A stretch of DNA of 32,212 nucleotides, taken from Candidatus Heteroscillospira lomanii (GTDB taxonomy: Bacteria; Bacillota; Clostridia; Oscillospirales; Oscillospiraceae). Every line of letters begins with the position of its first letter. Position 1 is the first letter of the stretch. The stretch lies in NCBI GenBank assembly GCA_904419385.1, contig CAJFRI010000010.1, positions 1 to 32,212 on the forward strand. The letters are read 5' to 3'. This document shows positions 18,155 to 26,443 of the stretch, piece by piece. The position numbers and the translations under genes were made by a program. Under the pieces are notes generated by a model. The model ran no database searches, was not told where the DNA came from, and was given only the letters and a program-made list of their open reading frames with translations.

Positions 18155-18173
18155 AATCAACTGCTTTTGTCAA
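18145..18173 (-). promoter_or_regulatory. SigmaA-type promoter of the pyr operon
   Basis: On minus strand TTGACA (18168-18173) - 17 bp - TAAAAT (18145-18150). Confidence 0.75.
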
Positions 18174-18183
18174 CCAAAAGCAG
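18161..18183 (+). promoter_or_regulatory. Hairpin/operator at the predicted plus-strand transcription start
   Basis: CTGCTTTTG-TCAAC-CAAAAGCAG, 9-bp perfect arms; loop overlaps the pyr -35. Confidence 0.6.
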
Positions 18184-18354
18184 CTCTATGCCGCGGTTTC
18201 TCACCAGTGTCCGGAGCAGCCGGTCGGAAAACTGCGCGCAAGCCGGATCTCTGCGTATTTTTTCGTTTTTTGGGAACTTTTCAGAGATCTTTTCGTCAAA
18301 CAGCAGTATGGTCATGTAAAAACGTCTTTTTGCAGATCCAAGGAGGTAAAAATC

Positions 18355-19137
18355 TTGACACGCAAACTCTTGTCTCTCATCCTTGCGGCCGCGCTGGTCT
18401 TCAGTCTGACCGGATGTTTCGGCAGCACCGATACCGACGAGCCCGCCGCTTCCGCCGGAGTCGGCGACGACGTCACGAGCACCCCGCTGGTGAGCCCCGA
18501 GGCCTCTGCCGAGCCCACCCCGACTCCCACACCCGAACCCGAGCCCACTCCGACCCCTACGCCGGAGCCGACTCCCACCCCGGCCCCGACACCTGCTCCC
18601 GCGCCGGAACCCACGCCCGTCCCCTCAGCCGAGCCCACGCCGGAGCCCACTCCGTCGGCGCCCGTTGAGAGCGCCGAGCCTGTCGAGAGCTCCGAGCCCG
18701 CTGAGAGCGCCGAACCTGTCGAGAGCTCCTCCCCGGACGACAGCGAGTCCAAGTGCGCCGCCATATTCAACTCCATCACCACCCAGCTCGGCGATGACCT
18801 GCCCTCGCTCATGTCATGCGGCGACACTGAGCTCCAGGCACTCTACGGCATCGACCCCTCGCTCCTCGTCGATTACAGCCTCAACGTCCCGTTCATGAAC
18901 GTGCAGGCGACCGAGATATTCATCGCTGAGGTCGCCGAGGGCAGCATGGAAGCCGTGCGCGACGGCATCGAGAGCCGCAAGCAGAATCTCCTCGACGCCT
19001 GGTCGACCTATCTGCCCGATCAGTACGCCCTGGTCGAAAACTCGCAGACCGCCATCGTCGGCAACTACATAATCTATGTCGTCGCCGAGGATGTGGATTC
19101 CATTATCTCCATATTCAGCTCCGCTCTCGCGGTGTGA
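18355..19137 (+). CDS. DUF4358-type lipoprotein with Pro/Thr/Glu-rich linker
   Basis: Lipobox LTGC (FSLTGCFGS); TP/EP repeat linker; VQATEIFIAEVAEGSMEAVRDGIESRKQNLLDAWSTYLPDQYALVENSQTAIVGNYIIYVVAED; TTG start after AAGGAGG. Confidence 0.85.
   Translation: MTRKLLSLILAAALVFSLTGCFGSTDTDEPAASAGVGDDVTSTPLVSPEASAEPTPTPTPEPEPTPTPTPEPTPTPAPTPAPAPEPTPVPSAEPTPEPTPSAPVESAEPVESSEPAESAEPVESSSPDDSESKCAAIFNSITTQLGDDLPSLMSCGDTELQALYGIDPSLLVDYSLNVPFMNVQATEIFIAEVAEGSMEAVRDGIESRKQNLLDAWSTYLPDQYALVENSQTAIVGNYIIYVVAEDVDSIISIFSSALAV
18520..18732 (+). repeat. Low-complexity coding repeat (TP/EP/AP then ESAEPVESSEPAESAEPVESS)
   Basis: Repeated ACTCC/CCCAC/GAGCCC hexamer units in frame. Confidence 0.85.
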
Positions 19138-19155
19138 CCTTCTCCGGTACACAGC

Positions 19156-19189
19156 AAAGCCGGCAGGCCGTTTGGCCTGCCGGCTTTTT
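19156..19189. terminator. Intrinsic terminator, bidirectional
   Basis: AAAGCCGGCAGGCC-GTTT-GGCCTGCCGGCTTTTT. Confidence 0.93.
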
Positions 19190-19193
19190 GTTT

Positions 19194-19643
19194 TTACTTT
19201 TCTGCAGTATCCATCGTGAAATAGACGCAGTCCTCCTGCTCGGTAAAACCCGTCCTGCGATAAAAGCTGTATGCCGGGGCGCTGCGCCTGGTCTTGAGCG
19301 CGATGCGCACAATGCCGTTCTCTCGGGCATACTGCGCCGCTCGTTTGACCAGCTCCGCCCCGCAGCCTGAGCCCTGGCGGCTGCTCTTCACACAGAGGTC
19401 GTTCACTGCAAACTCCAGGCCGTTGAACCAATGCACCAGGTGCCCCGCCGCGAGAGCGACCAGCTCGCCGCCGTCGTACAGGCCGAGCGTGAGCGAATTA
19501 GGCGCTCCGGCTATATCGGTGACGTATTTGTGAAAAACCTCGCGGTCCCTCCAGTCGTCGCACCAGGGCGGAGCGGCGAACGCATCCTCTATGATCGCCA
19601 TTATCTCATTTTCATCTGCCATGTTCAGAAGCTTCAGATCCAT
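19194..19643 (-). CDS. GNAT family N-acetyltransferase
   Basis: FAVNDLCVKSSRQGSGCGAELVKRAAQYARENGIVRIALKTRRSAPAYSFYRRTGF. Confidence 0.9.
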   Translation of the reverse strand: MDLKLLNMADENEIMAIIEDAFAAPPWCDDWRDREVFHKYVTDIAGAPNSLTLGLYDGGELVALAAGHLVHWFNGLEFAVNDLCVKSSRQGSGCGAELVKRAAQYARENGIVRIALKTRRSAPAYSFYRRTGFTEQEDCVYFTMDTAEK

Positions 19644-19663
19644 TTTACATACATCCTCCAATC

Positions 19664-19698
19664 AAAAAGGCAGCCAGGCCGTTTCAGCCTGACTGCCG
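19664..19698 (-). terminator. Intrinsic terminator after the P-type ATPase
   Basis: Minus strand GGCAGTCAGGC-TGAAACG-GCCTGGCTGCC-TTTTT (one U.G wobble). Confidence 0.8.
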
Positions 19699-19746
19699 GT
19701 AGGTGCTCACCCGTTTGTCATATCTTATCACGCGCAGCGGCACATG

Positions 19747-22407
19747 TCAACAGCGTCCCGCCCGGCGCTTTATGAGCTTTGAGACCTCCATCTGAACTAT
19801 GGACATGCCGGCAAGCACGGCGACGGTGAGCCACTGTCCAGTGCTCAGTGTGCCGAGCTCGAACGCCCCGCGCATTCCCGGCACGAACAGCACGCACGCC
19901 ATGAGCGCGGCCGATGCCGCGACCGACAGCATGAGCCACACGTTCCTCTCGCCCGAGCGCACCCATATGGGCTCCGTGTTCGAGCGCTGGTTGAGCGCGC
20001 GCAGCATCTGCGACAGGGCGAGCACGCAAAACGCCATGGTCTGTCCGGCGGTGTGCCCGCTCATTGTGCTGCCTATCCAGTAGGCGATGGTCGTCATCGC
20101 GGCCACGAACACGCCCTGCACCACAACGCGCCATACCAGATCCCTCTCGAACAGCGTGCCTGTGCGCACAGGCGGGCAGCTCATTATGTCGCGGCCCGCG
20201 GGGTCGACGCCGAGGGCGAGCGCCGGCAGGGTCGCCGTCGCGAGGTTCACCCAGAGGATATGCGCCGCGAGCAGCGGCGCGTCGAAGTTGAGGAGCGTCG
20301 CGGCAAACAGGGTCGTTATCTCCGCAATGTTGCCCGCCAGCAGGAACTGGATGACCTTCTGTATATTGCGGTAGACCCTGCGTCCCTCTCTGATGGCGTA
20401 GGCTATCGTCGTGAAGCTGTCGTCGAGCAGTATCATGTCGGCCGCGTCCTTGGCGACGTCGGTGCCGGTCACGCCCATGGCTACGCCTATATCTGCGGCT
20501 TTCAGCGCGGGCGAGTCGTTCACGCCGTCGCCCGTCATGGCGGTGACCTCGCCGCAGCGCCTGAGGCTCTGTATTATGCGCAGCTTGTCGGCCGGCGACA
20601 CGCGAGCGAACACCGTCGTCGTCCTGACGGCCTCGTCGAGCTGTCCGTCGGTCATGCGCTCGAGCTCGTCGCCGGAGACGATGGTGTCGCCGTCGCGGTA
20701 TATATCGAGCTCCTTTGCTATCGCAGCGGCGGTCACCTTGTGATCGCCGGTTATCATTATAGTCCTTATGCCGGCCGCGCGGCATGTGCGCACGGACTCG
20801 GCCACCTCCCTGCGGGGAGGGTCTATCATGCCGGCCGCACCGATGAACGTGAGATCCGACTCGACGTCCTCATCGTCATCCTCGGGCACGGCGCCGAGCT
20901 CGCGGAAGGCAAAGCCCAGTACGCGCAGCGCGTTTTCCGACATCTCGAGGCACAGCCTGGCGATATTTTTCCTGTCGGCCTCCGTCATGGGGCGCACGCC
21001 GCAGGACGTGAGCATGGACGAGCACAGCGGCAGCATCTCATCGACGGCGCCCTTGGTATAGGCCGTGAGGCGTCCGTCTATCATGTGCACCGTTGTCATC
21101 CGCTTGCGCTCCGAGTCAAACGGCTGCTCGAACAGGCGCGGGTATTTGTCCTCGAGCTCCTCGTGGTCTACGCCGAATGCCTCTGCCATGTATATGAGAG
21201 CGCCCTCGGTCGGGTCGCCGATTATTGCGCCGGCATTATCCGGGTCGCGGCTCGCGTCGTTGCAGAGCGCCGCGGCGTAGACCAGTTCCCTGTAGACCGC
21301 CGGATGCTTTTCCGCGGCAGCGCTGAGCTCCGTCGCGCTGCCGGCCTCAAAGTCTCCGTTCACGGCGATGTGTGTCACGGTCATTTTGTTGAGCGTGAGC
21401 GTGCCCGTCTTGTCGGAGCAGATGACGGTCGCGCTTCCAAGGGTCTCGACGGCGGGCAGGCGGCGGATGAGCGCGTTTTTCTTTGCCATGCGCTGCACGC
21501 CAAGCGCCATGACTATTGTCGCCGTGGCGGGAAGGCCCTCGGGGATTATCGAGATGGCGAGCGAGATGGCGACGAGCAGCTGGGGAATGAGCGGCCTGTG
21601 GTACAGGGCTCCTATCGCAAATATCAGCACGCACACGATCAGCCCGGCCGCCGTGAGCGTCTTGCCGACGGCGGCGAGCTTGCGCTTGAGCGGGGTGTCG
21701 GTGCCGTCCTGCCCGTCGAGCATGCCGGCTATGCGGCCGACCTCCGTGTCCATACCCGTCCCGACGACCACGCCGGCGGCGCGGCCGTAGGTGACTATGG
21801 ACGACGAATAGGCCATGTTGGTCCTGTCGCCCAGCAGGCAGCTCTCCGGCAGCAGATCATCGGCCTCTTTCTCCGCGGGGACGGACTCTCCCGTGAGCGA
21901 GGCCTCCTCGATCTTGAGGTTTGCCGTGTCGATGAGGCGCATGTCCGCCGGAACCATGTCGCCGTCTCCGAGGAACACCACGTCGCCCGCAACGAGTTCC
22001 GCCGCCGGGACTATGCTCTCCTCGCCCTCGCGCATCACTCTCGCAAGCGGCGCGCTCATGCGCCGCAGCGCCTCGAGTGAGGACTGCGCCTTTTTCTCCT
22101 GGACTATGCCTATCACCGCGTTCAAGGCCACTATAACGGCTATGACGCAGGCCTCCGTCCACTCGCGCAGCAGGGCGGAGACGGCGGCCGCACCTATCAG
22201 GATGATCACCATAGGGTCGGTTATCTGCTCTTTGAGCATCTGTGCCGTTGTCTTCGGCGGTTTTTGGCGCAGTTCGTTGCGCCCGTTTTTTCTCAGTCTC
22301 TCTGCGGCCTCGGCATCGCTGAGCCCCTCGGGGGACGTGTTCAGCTCCGCGCATACCTCCTCCGCACTCATCGAGTGCCAAGGCCTTCGACTGTTGTGGT
22401 CGTCCAT
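19747..22407 (-). CDS. Cation-translocating P-type ATPase, Ca2+-type (P2A-like)
   Basis: [88 protein letters not shown]. Confidence 0.94.
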   Translation of the reverse strand: MDDHNSRRPWHSMSAEEVCAELNTSPEGLSDAEAAERLRKNGRNELRQKPPKTTAQMLKEQITDPMVIILIGAAAVSALLREWTEACVIAVIVALNAVIGIVQEKKAQSSLEALRRMSAPLARVMREGEESIVPAAELVAGDVVFLGDGDMVPADMRLIDTANLKIEEASLTGESVPAEKEADDLLPESCLLGDRTNMAYSSSIVTYGRAAGVVVGTGMDTEVGRIAGMLDGQDGTDTPLKRKLAAVGKTLTAAGLIVCVLIFAIGALYHRPLIPQLLVAISLAISIIPEGLPATATIVMALGVQRMAKKNALIRRLPAVETLGSATVICSDKTGTLTLNKMTVTHIAVNGDFEAGSATELSAAAEKHPAVYRELVYAAALCNDASRDPDNAGAIIGDPTEGALIYMAEAFGVDHEELEDKYPRLFEQPFDSERKRMTTVHMIDGRLTAYTKGAVDEMLPLCSSMLTSCGVRPMTEADRKNIARLCLEMSENALRVLGFAFRELGAVPEDDDEDVESDLTFIGAAGMIDPPRREVAESVRTCRAAGIRTIMITGDHKVTAAAIAKELDIYRDGDTIVSGDELERMTDGQLDEAVRTTTVFARVSPADKLRIIQSLRRCGEVTAMTGDGVNDSPALKAADIGVAMGVTGTDVAKDAADMILLDDSFTTIAYAIREGRRVYRNIQKVIQFLLAGNIAEITTLFAATLLNFDAPLLAAHILWVNLATATLPALALGVDPAGRDIMSCPPVRTGTLFERDLVWRVVVQGVFVAAMTTIAYWIGSTMSGHTAGQTMAFCVLALSQMLRALNQRSNTEPIWVRSGERNVWLMLSVAASAALMACVLFVPGMRGAFELGTLSTGQWLTVAVLAGMSIVQMEVSKLIKRRAGRC

Positions 22408-22468
22408 ACGGACGATCAGCTCCTTTCACAAATATATTCAGCGCCGCAGTGCGGCAGGCTGTCAAAAC

Positions 22469-22513
22469 AAAAAGGCACAGCCCGCGATCTCTGTCGAAAA
22501 CGCGGGTCGTGCC
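22469..22513 (-). terminator. Intrinsic terminator in the leader of the P-type ATPase gene
   Basis: Minus strand GGCACgaCCCGCG-(14 nt)-CGCGGGctGTGCC-TTTTT. Confidence 0.8.
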
Positions 22514-22596
22514 TCTATCTCAAATATGATGTTGTGGTTGTTGCTGCCGGCTTCGCCGTCGGAGTCGTCCATAAAAAACGAGATATCCCTTTCCGG

Positions 22597-22661
22597 TTAA
22601 ATTGATGGTAATTATACAAAACACCGGCAGCCGTGTCAACAGCGGGACGATTAAATTGATG
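22597..22661. repeat. Pair of 11-bp direct repeats TTAAATTGATG flanking the ATPase promoter
   Basis: Copies at 22597-22607 and 22651-22661. Confidence 0.8.
22611..22639 (-). promoter_or_regulatory. Perfect-consensus sigmaA promoter upstream of the P-type ATPase leader
   Basis: Minus strand TTGACA - 17 bp - TATAAT. Confidence 0.85.
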
Positions 22662-22676
22662 AGATTTTAACGCTTC

Positions 22677-23957
22677 TCAGAGCTCCGCAAAGCTCGCGTC
22701 GACTACGGCGATGGTCTCGTCAATGATCTCGTCGGTGTGCGCCTCGGAGACGAACATGGCCTCGAACTGAGCCGGGGCGAGAGCCACGCCGCGCTTGAGC
22801 ATATTTGCGAAATACCTGGCGTAGCGCGCGGTGTCGCTGCCCTTGGCGTCGGTGAAAGTGGTGACCTCGGTCGGGACGAAAAACGGCGACAGCAGAGAGC
22901 CCACGCGGTTTATCGCGACGGGTACGCCGTGCTCTGCGGCGCTCGCGCGCATCCCGGCGGCGAGGCGGGCGGCGCGCCCGTCGAGCTGCTCGTATATGCC
23001 GCTGTGGTCGCGCAGATAGCGCAGCTGCGCGAGTCCGGCCGCCATTGCCACGGGGTTGCCCGACAGTGTGCCCGCCTGGTAGACCGGGCCGCAGGGGGCG
23101 ACGAGCTCCATGAACTGCCGCGACGAGCAGTATGCGCCGACCGGCATGCCCCCGCCTATGATCTTGCCGAAAGTCACGATGTCGGCGCGCACGCCATAGT
23201 ACTCCTGCGCGCCGCCGAGGCTGAGCCGGAAGCCCGTGATGACCTCGTCGAATATGAGCAGGGCGCCGTATTTGTCGCATAGCGCCCTCAGGCCCTCGAG
23301 AAAGCCCTCCGCCGGGCCTACGACGCCCATGTTGGCCGCCACCGGCTCAACGATCACCGCCGCGACCGTGCCCTCATGGGCGCGGAACAGCTCCTCGACG
23401 CTTTCGAGGTCGTTGAACCTGGCGGTGAGCGTGTGCTTTGCGATGTCCTCGGGCACTCCCGCCGAGCTCGGGCATCCGCCGGCGAGAGCGGACGAGCCCG
23501 CGTTGACGAGCAGGCTGTCGCTGTGGCCGTGATAGCAGCCGGCGAACTTGATGAGGTCGTCGCGCCCTGTGACGCCCCTCGCGAGGCGTATCGCGCTCAT
23601 GACGGCCTCGGTGCCGGAGTTCACCATGCGCACCATCTCGATATTCGGCACGCAGTCGACTATGAGCTCGGCTATCTCGACCTCGCGCCTCGTGGGCGCG
23701 CCGAAGCTCAGCCCGTCGCGCGCCGCCCGCTCGACTGCCTCGCGTATCGCGGGGTGGTTGTGGCCGAGTATCATCGGGCCCCAGGAGCATACGTAGTCGA
23801 TATAGCGGCGGCCGTCCTCATCGTAGACATACGCGCCGTCGGCGCGGGCGATGAAGCGCGGGGCCATGTTCACGGCCCTGTACGCGCGCACGGGGGAGTT
23901 CACCCCGCCCGGCATGACCATCTGCGCGCGGTCGAAAAGTTCTTCCGATACGCCCAT
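22677..23957 (-). CDS. hemL: Glutamate-1-semialdehyde 2,1-aminomutase
   Basis: MPGGVNSPVRAY, DYVCSWGPMILGHNHP, IFDEVITGFRLSLGGAQEYYGVRADIVTFGKIIGGGMPVGAY. Confidence 0.96.
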   Translation of the reverse strand: MGVSEELFDRAQMVMPGGVNSPVRAYRAVNMAPRFIARADGAYVYDEDGRRYIDYVCSWGPMILGHNHPAIREAVERAARDGLSFGAPTRREVEIAELIVDCVPNIEMVRMVNSGTEAVMSAIRLARGVTGRDDLIKFAGCYHGHSDSLLVNAGSSALAGGCPSSAGVPEDIAKHTLTARFNDLESVEELFRAHEGTVAAVIVEPVAANMGVVGPAEGFLEGLRALCDKYGALLIFDEVITGFRLSLGGAQEYYGVRADIVTFGKIIGGGMPVGAYCSSRQFMELVAPCGPVYQAGTLSGNPVAMAAGLAQLRYLRDHSGIYEQLDGRAARLAAGMRASAAEHGVPVAINRVGSLLSPFFVPTEVTTFTDAKGSDTARYARYFANMLKRGVALAPAQFEAMFVSEAHTDEIIDETIAVVDASFAEL

Positions 23958-24940
23958 CAGCCTATTTCCCCCTTTCTTGCCGCCTCGGCGAGCTCTTTTG
24001 CGTAGTAGGTGATGAGCATGCCGGCTCCCGCCCGGAAAATTGACACGGCCGTCTCGCACATCACGCGGTACTCGTCTATAAAGCCCGCTGCGGCGGCGGC
24101 CTTTATCATGGAATACTCTCCTGACACGGAGTAGGCGCAGAGCGGCTTGTCGAAAGCATCGCGGCATTCGCGGATAATGTCGAGATAGCTGAGCGCAGGC
24201 TTGACCATGATGATGTCGGCGCCCTCGTCTATGTCGAGCTCGGTCTCATATATGGCCTCGCGGCGGTTGTGCATGTCCATCTGATAGCCGCGCCTGTCGC
24301 CGAACGAGGGGGCTGAGCCCGCCGCCTCGCGGAAAGGCCCGTAGAAGCCGGAAGCGTATTTCGCCGAGTAGGCCATTATGGGGATGTTTTCAAATCCGTT
24401 TTTGTCCAGAGCCGCGCGGATGAAGCCTATGCGCCCGTCCATCATGTCGGACGGGGCGACCATGTCGGCTCCGGCGGCGGCGTGTGACACGGCGACCCTG
24501 GCGAGCAGCTCGAGCGTGGCGTCGTTATCGACTGTGCATCCGTCGAGCTTGCCGCAGTGGCCGTGATCGGTATACTCGCAGAGGCACACATCGGTCATCA
24601 CATAGAAATCTGGGAAATTCTCCTTGATTATGCGCACAGCGCGCTGCACGACTCCGTCCTCGGCCCAGGCGGCGGAGCCGACGGCGTCTTTGTGAGACGG
24701 CACGCCGAAAAGCATGCAGCTGCGCACGCCGGCCTCGATGCACTCGCGCACAGGCTCGCACACGCTGTCGAGCCCCCAGCGGAACTGTCCCGGCATGGCC
24801 TCGACGGGCGTCCTGCCGCTGATGCTCTCGTCGACGAATATGGGATAGATGAAGCTGTCGGGCGAGACGCGAGTCTCGCGGCACAGGCGGCGCACGGTGT
24901 CGCACGAGCGGAGCCTTCTCGGTCTGTTGATCATGTCCAT
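23957..24940 (-). CDS. hemB: Porphobilinogen synthase
   Basis: RRLRSCDTVRRL, TDVCLCEYTDHGHCG (Zn ligands), VAPSDMMDGRIGFIR, YSAKYASGFYGPFREA, MVKPALSYLD. Confidence 0.97.
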   Translation of the reverse strand: MDMINRPRRLRSCDTVRRLCRETRVSPDSFIYPIFVDESISGRTPVEAMPGQFRWGLDSVCEPVRECIEAGVRSCMLFGVPSHKDAVGSAAWAEDGVVQRAVRIIKENFPDFYVMTDVCLCEYTDHGHCGKLDGCTVDNDATLELLARVAVSHAAAGADMVAPSDMMDGRIGFIRAALDKNGFENIPIMAYSAKYASGFYGPFREAAGSAPSFGDRRGYQMDMHNRREAIYETELDIDEGADIIMVKPALSYLDIIRECRDAFDKPLCAYSVSGEYSMIKAAAAAGFIDEYRVMCETAVSIFRAGAGMLITYYAKELAEAARKGEIG

Positions 24941-24955
24941 AATGATTACCTCTGA

Positions 24956-26443
24956 TCAGTTTATTTTTTTCGCGAGCTCAATGAGCTCGTCGATCGTCGC
25001 TTTTTCGGCTGTGTATGTCTCTATGCCGAGCTTTCCGGCGGCCTCGGCGGTCTGCCGCCCTATGCACAGGCCGACGACGGAGCCGAGCGGCGCACCCTCG
25101 AGCGAACCGGCAAATCCTTTCACGGTGGACGCGGAAGTGAATGTGACGAACACTCGCCCGCCGTCCTCAAGCTCGTGTCTCAGCTCATCCGAGCGCGGCG
25201 AGGCATAGACCGTGCGGTAGACCGCAACATCGTCGTAGGCGACGGCGCGCCCGTCCAGCGCGGCGGTGAGCTCCGCGGAGCCCAGCTCGGCCCGCGCTAT
25301 GAGCACGCGCCCCTGCGCCCTGGCCGCGAGCAGCTCTCCGAGATGGCGCGCGTCGTATACCTCCGGCATGAGGTCATATCTCAAGCCGTGCAGGAGCAGC
25401 GCGCCCGCCGTGCCGGTGCCGATGACGGCTATCTTCACCCCGCTGAGCGCGCGCGCGTCGAGCCCGAGTGCACCGAGCCTGCCGAAGAACACATCCACCC
25501 CGGCGGGACTCGTGAAGCAGAGCCACTCATATCCGCCGAGGCACCCTATGGCGCGGTCGAGCTCCGGGCACGGGTCTATCGGCACGGTCTCGATGCACGG
25601 GTACTCGAGCACGTCGGCCCCGAGCGCTCGCAGGCGCGAGCAGAGCGTGCCCGCGCGCTCGCGCGGCCGGGTGACGACTATGCGCCTGCCCCGCAGAGGC
25701 AGCCTGTCGAACCATCCGAACCTCTCCGCCAGGGCGCAGACCTCGCCGACTATGATGACGGCGGGGCTGTGTATGCCCATCGCAGCGGCTTTTTCCGGAA
25801 GCGTGCCCAGAGTCGCGAGACAGCGGCGCTGCGCCGCCGTCGTGCCGCTCTCGACCATGGCGGCCGGGGTTTCCGGCGGCATGCCAGCCCCGAGCAGCCC
25901 CTCGACTATCCTCGGCATTGCGCTCACGCCCATGAGGAACACCATGGTGCCCCCGGCGCGGCACAGCGCATCGAAATCGATCTGCAGCGGCTTGCCCGCG
26001 CGGGCATGTCCCGTGATTATGTGCAGCGACGAACAGCAGTCGCGGTGCGTCACCGGTATGCCGGCGTATGCCGCGGCGGCGACTGCCGACGTGACGCCCG
26101 GGACGACCTCGAACTCGACGCCGCGCTCGCAGAGCTTTTCGAGCTCCTCTCCACCGCGCCCGAACACGAACGGGTCGCCGCCCTTCAGGCGGACGACGTT
26201 TTTGCCCTCGAGCGCTTTTTGCAGCAGTATCTCGTTTATCTCGTCCTGAGGCACCGGGTGGTGCGCAGAGCGCTTGCCGACGTCTATCTTCTCGGCGCCG
26301 GGAGGCATCATGGCGAGCACCCCCTCGCCCACGAGCCTGTCGTACACGACGACGTCGGCGCGCCCGAGCACCTCCCTGCCCTTGAGCGTCAGCAGGCCCG
26401 GATCCCCCGCGCCGGCGCCGACCAGAGTCACTTTTCCTTTCAT
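24956..26443 (-). CDS. cobA-hemD: Fusion: uroporphyrinogen-III C-methyltransferase / uroporphyrinogen-III synthase
   Basis: N-terminal VGAGAGDPGLLTLKGREVL...RLKGGDPFVFGRGGEE...VVPGVTSAVAAAAYAGIPVTHRD; C-terminal HemD domain from about GRRIVVTRPRERAG. Confidence 0.95.
   Translation of the reverse strand: MKGKVTLVGAGAGDPGLLTLKGREVLGRADVVVYDRLVGEGVLAMMPPGAEKIDVGKRSAHHPVPQDEINEILLQKALEGKNVVRLKGGDPFVFGRGGEELEKLCERGVEFEVVPGVTSAVAAAAYAGIPVTHRDCCSSLHIITGHARAGKPLQIDFDALCRAGGTMVFLMGVSAMPRIVEGLLGAGMPPETPAAMVESGTTAAQRRCLATLGTLPEKAAAMGIHSPAVIIVGEVCALAERFGWFDRLPLRGRRIVVTRPRERAGTLCSRLRALGADVLEYPCIETVPIDPCPELDRAIGCLGGYEWLCFTSPAGVDVFFGRLGALGLDARALSGVKIAVIGTGTAGALLLHGLRYDLMPEVYDARHLGELLAARAQGRVLIARAELGSAELTAALDGRAVAYDDVAVYRTVYASPRSDELRHELEDGGRVFVTFTSASTVKGFAGSLEGAPLGSVVGLCIGRQTAEAAGKLGIETYTAEKATIDELIELAKKIN

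Noticed and set aside
18120-18668. 182-aa plus-strand ORF at the pyrC/lipoprotein intergenic region
   Set aside because: Covers the promoters and leader and overlaps the lipoprotein in another frame; no RBS, translation looks random
20053-22080. 675-aa plus-strand ORF antisense to the P-type ATPase
   Set aside because: Composition is that of a GC-rich antisense frame (His/Arg/Ala/Gly/Val-rich, no domain); the opposite strand encodes a full P-type ATPase with all catalytic motifs
22470-22510. T-box-like GGCACGACCCGCG in the ATPase leader
   Set aside because: Poor match to the T-box consensus, no specifier stem, and the downstream gene is an ion pump
22497-22525. Lysine-riboswitch-like string GAGATAGAGGCACGACC in the ATPase leader
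   Set aside because: Matches only the 5' L-box end; the roughly 170-nt five-helix core is absent and the complementary UAUCUC lies upstream instead of downstream
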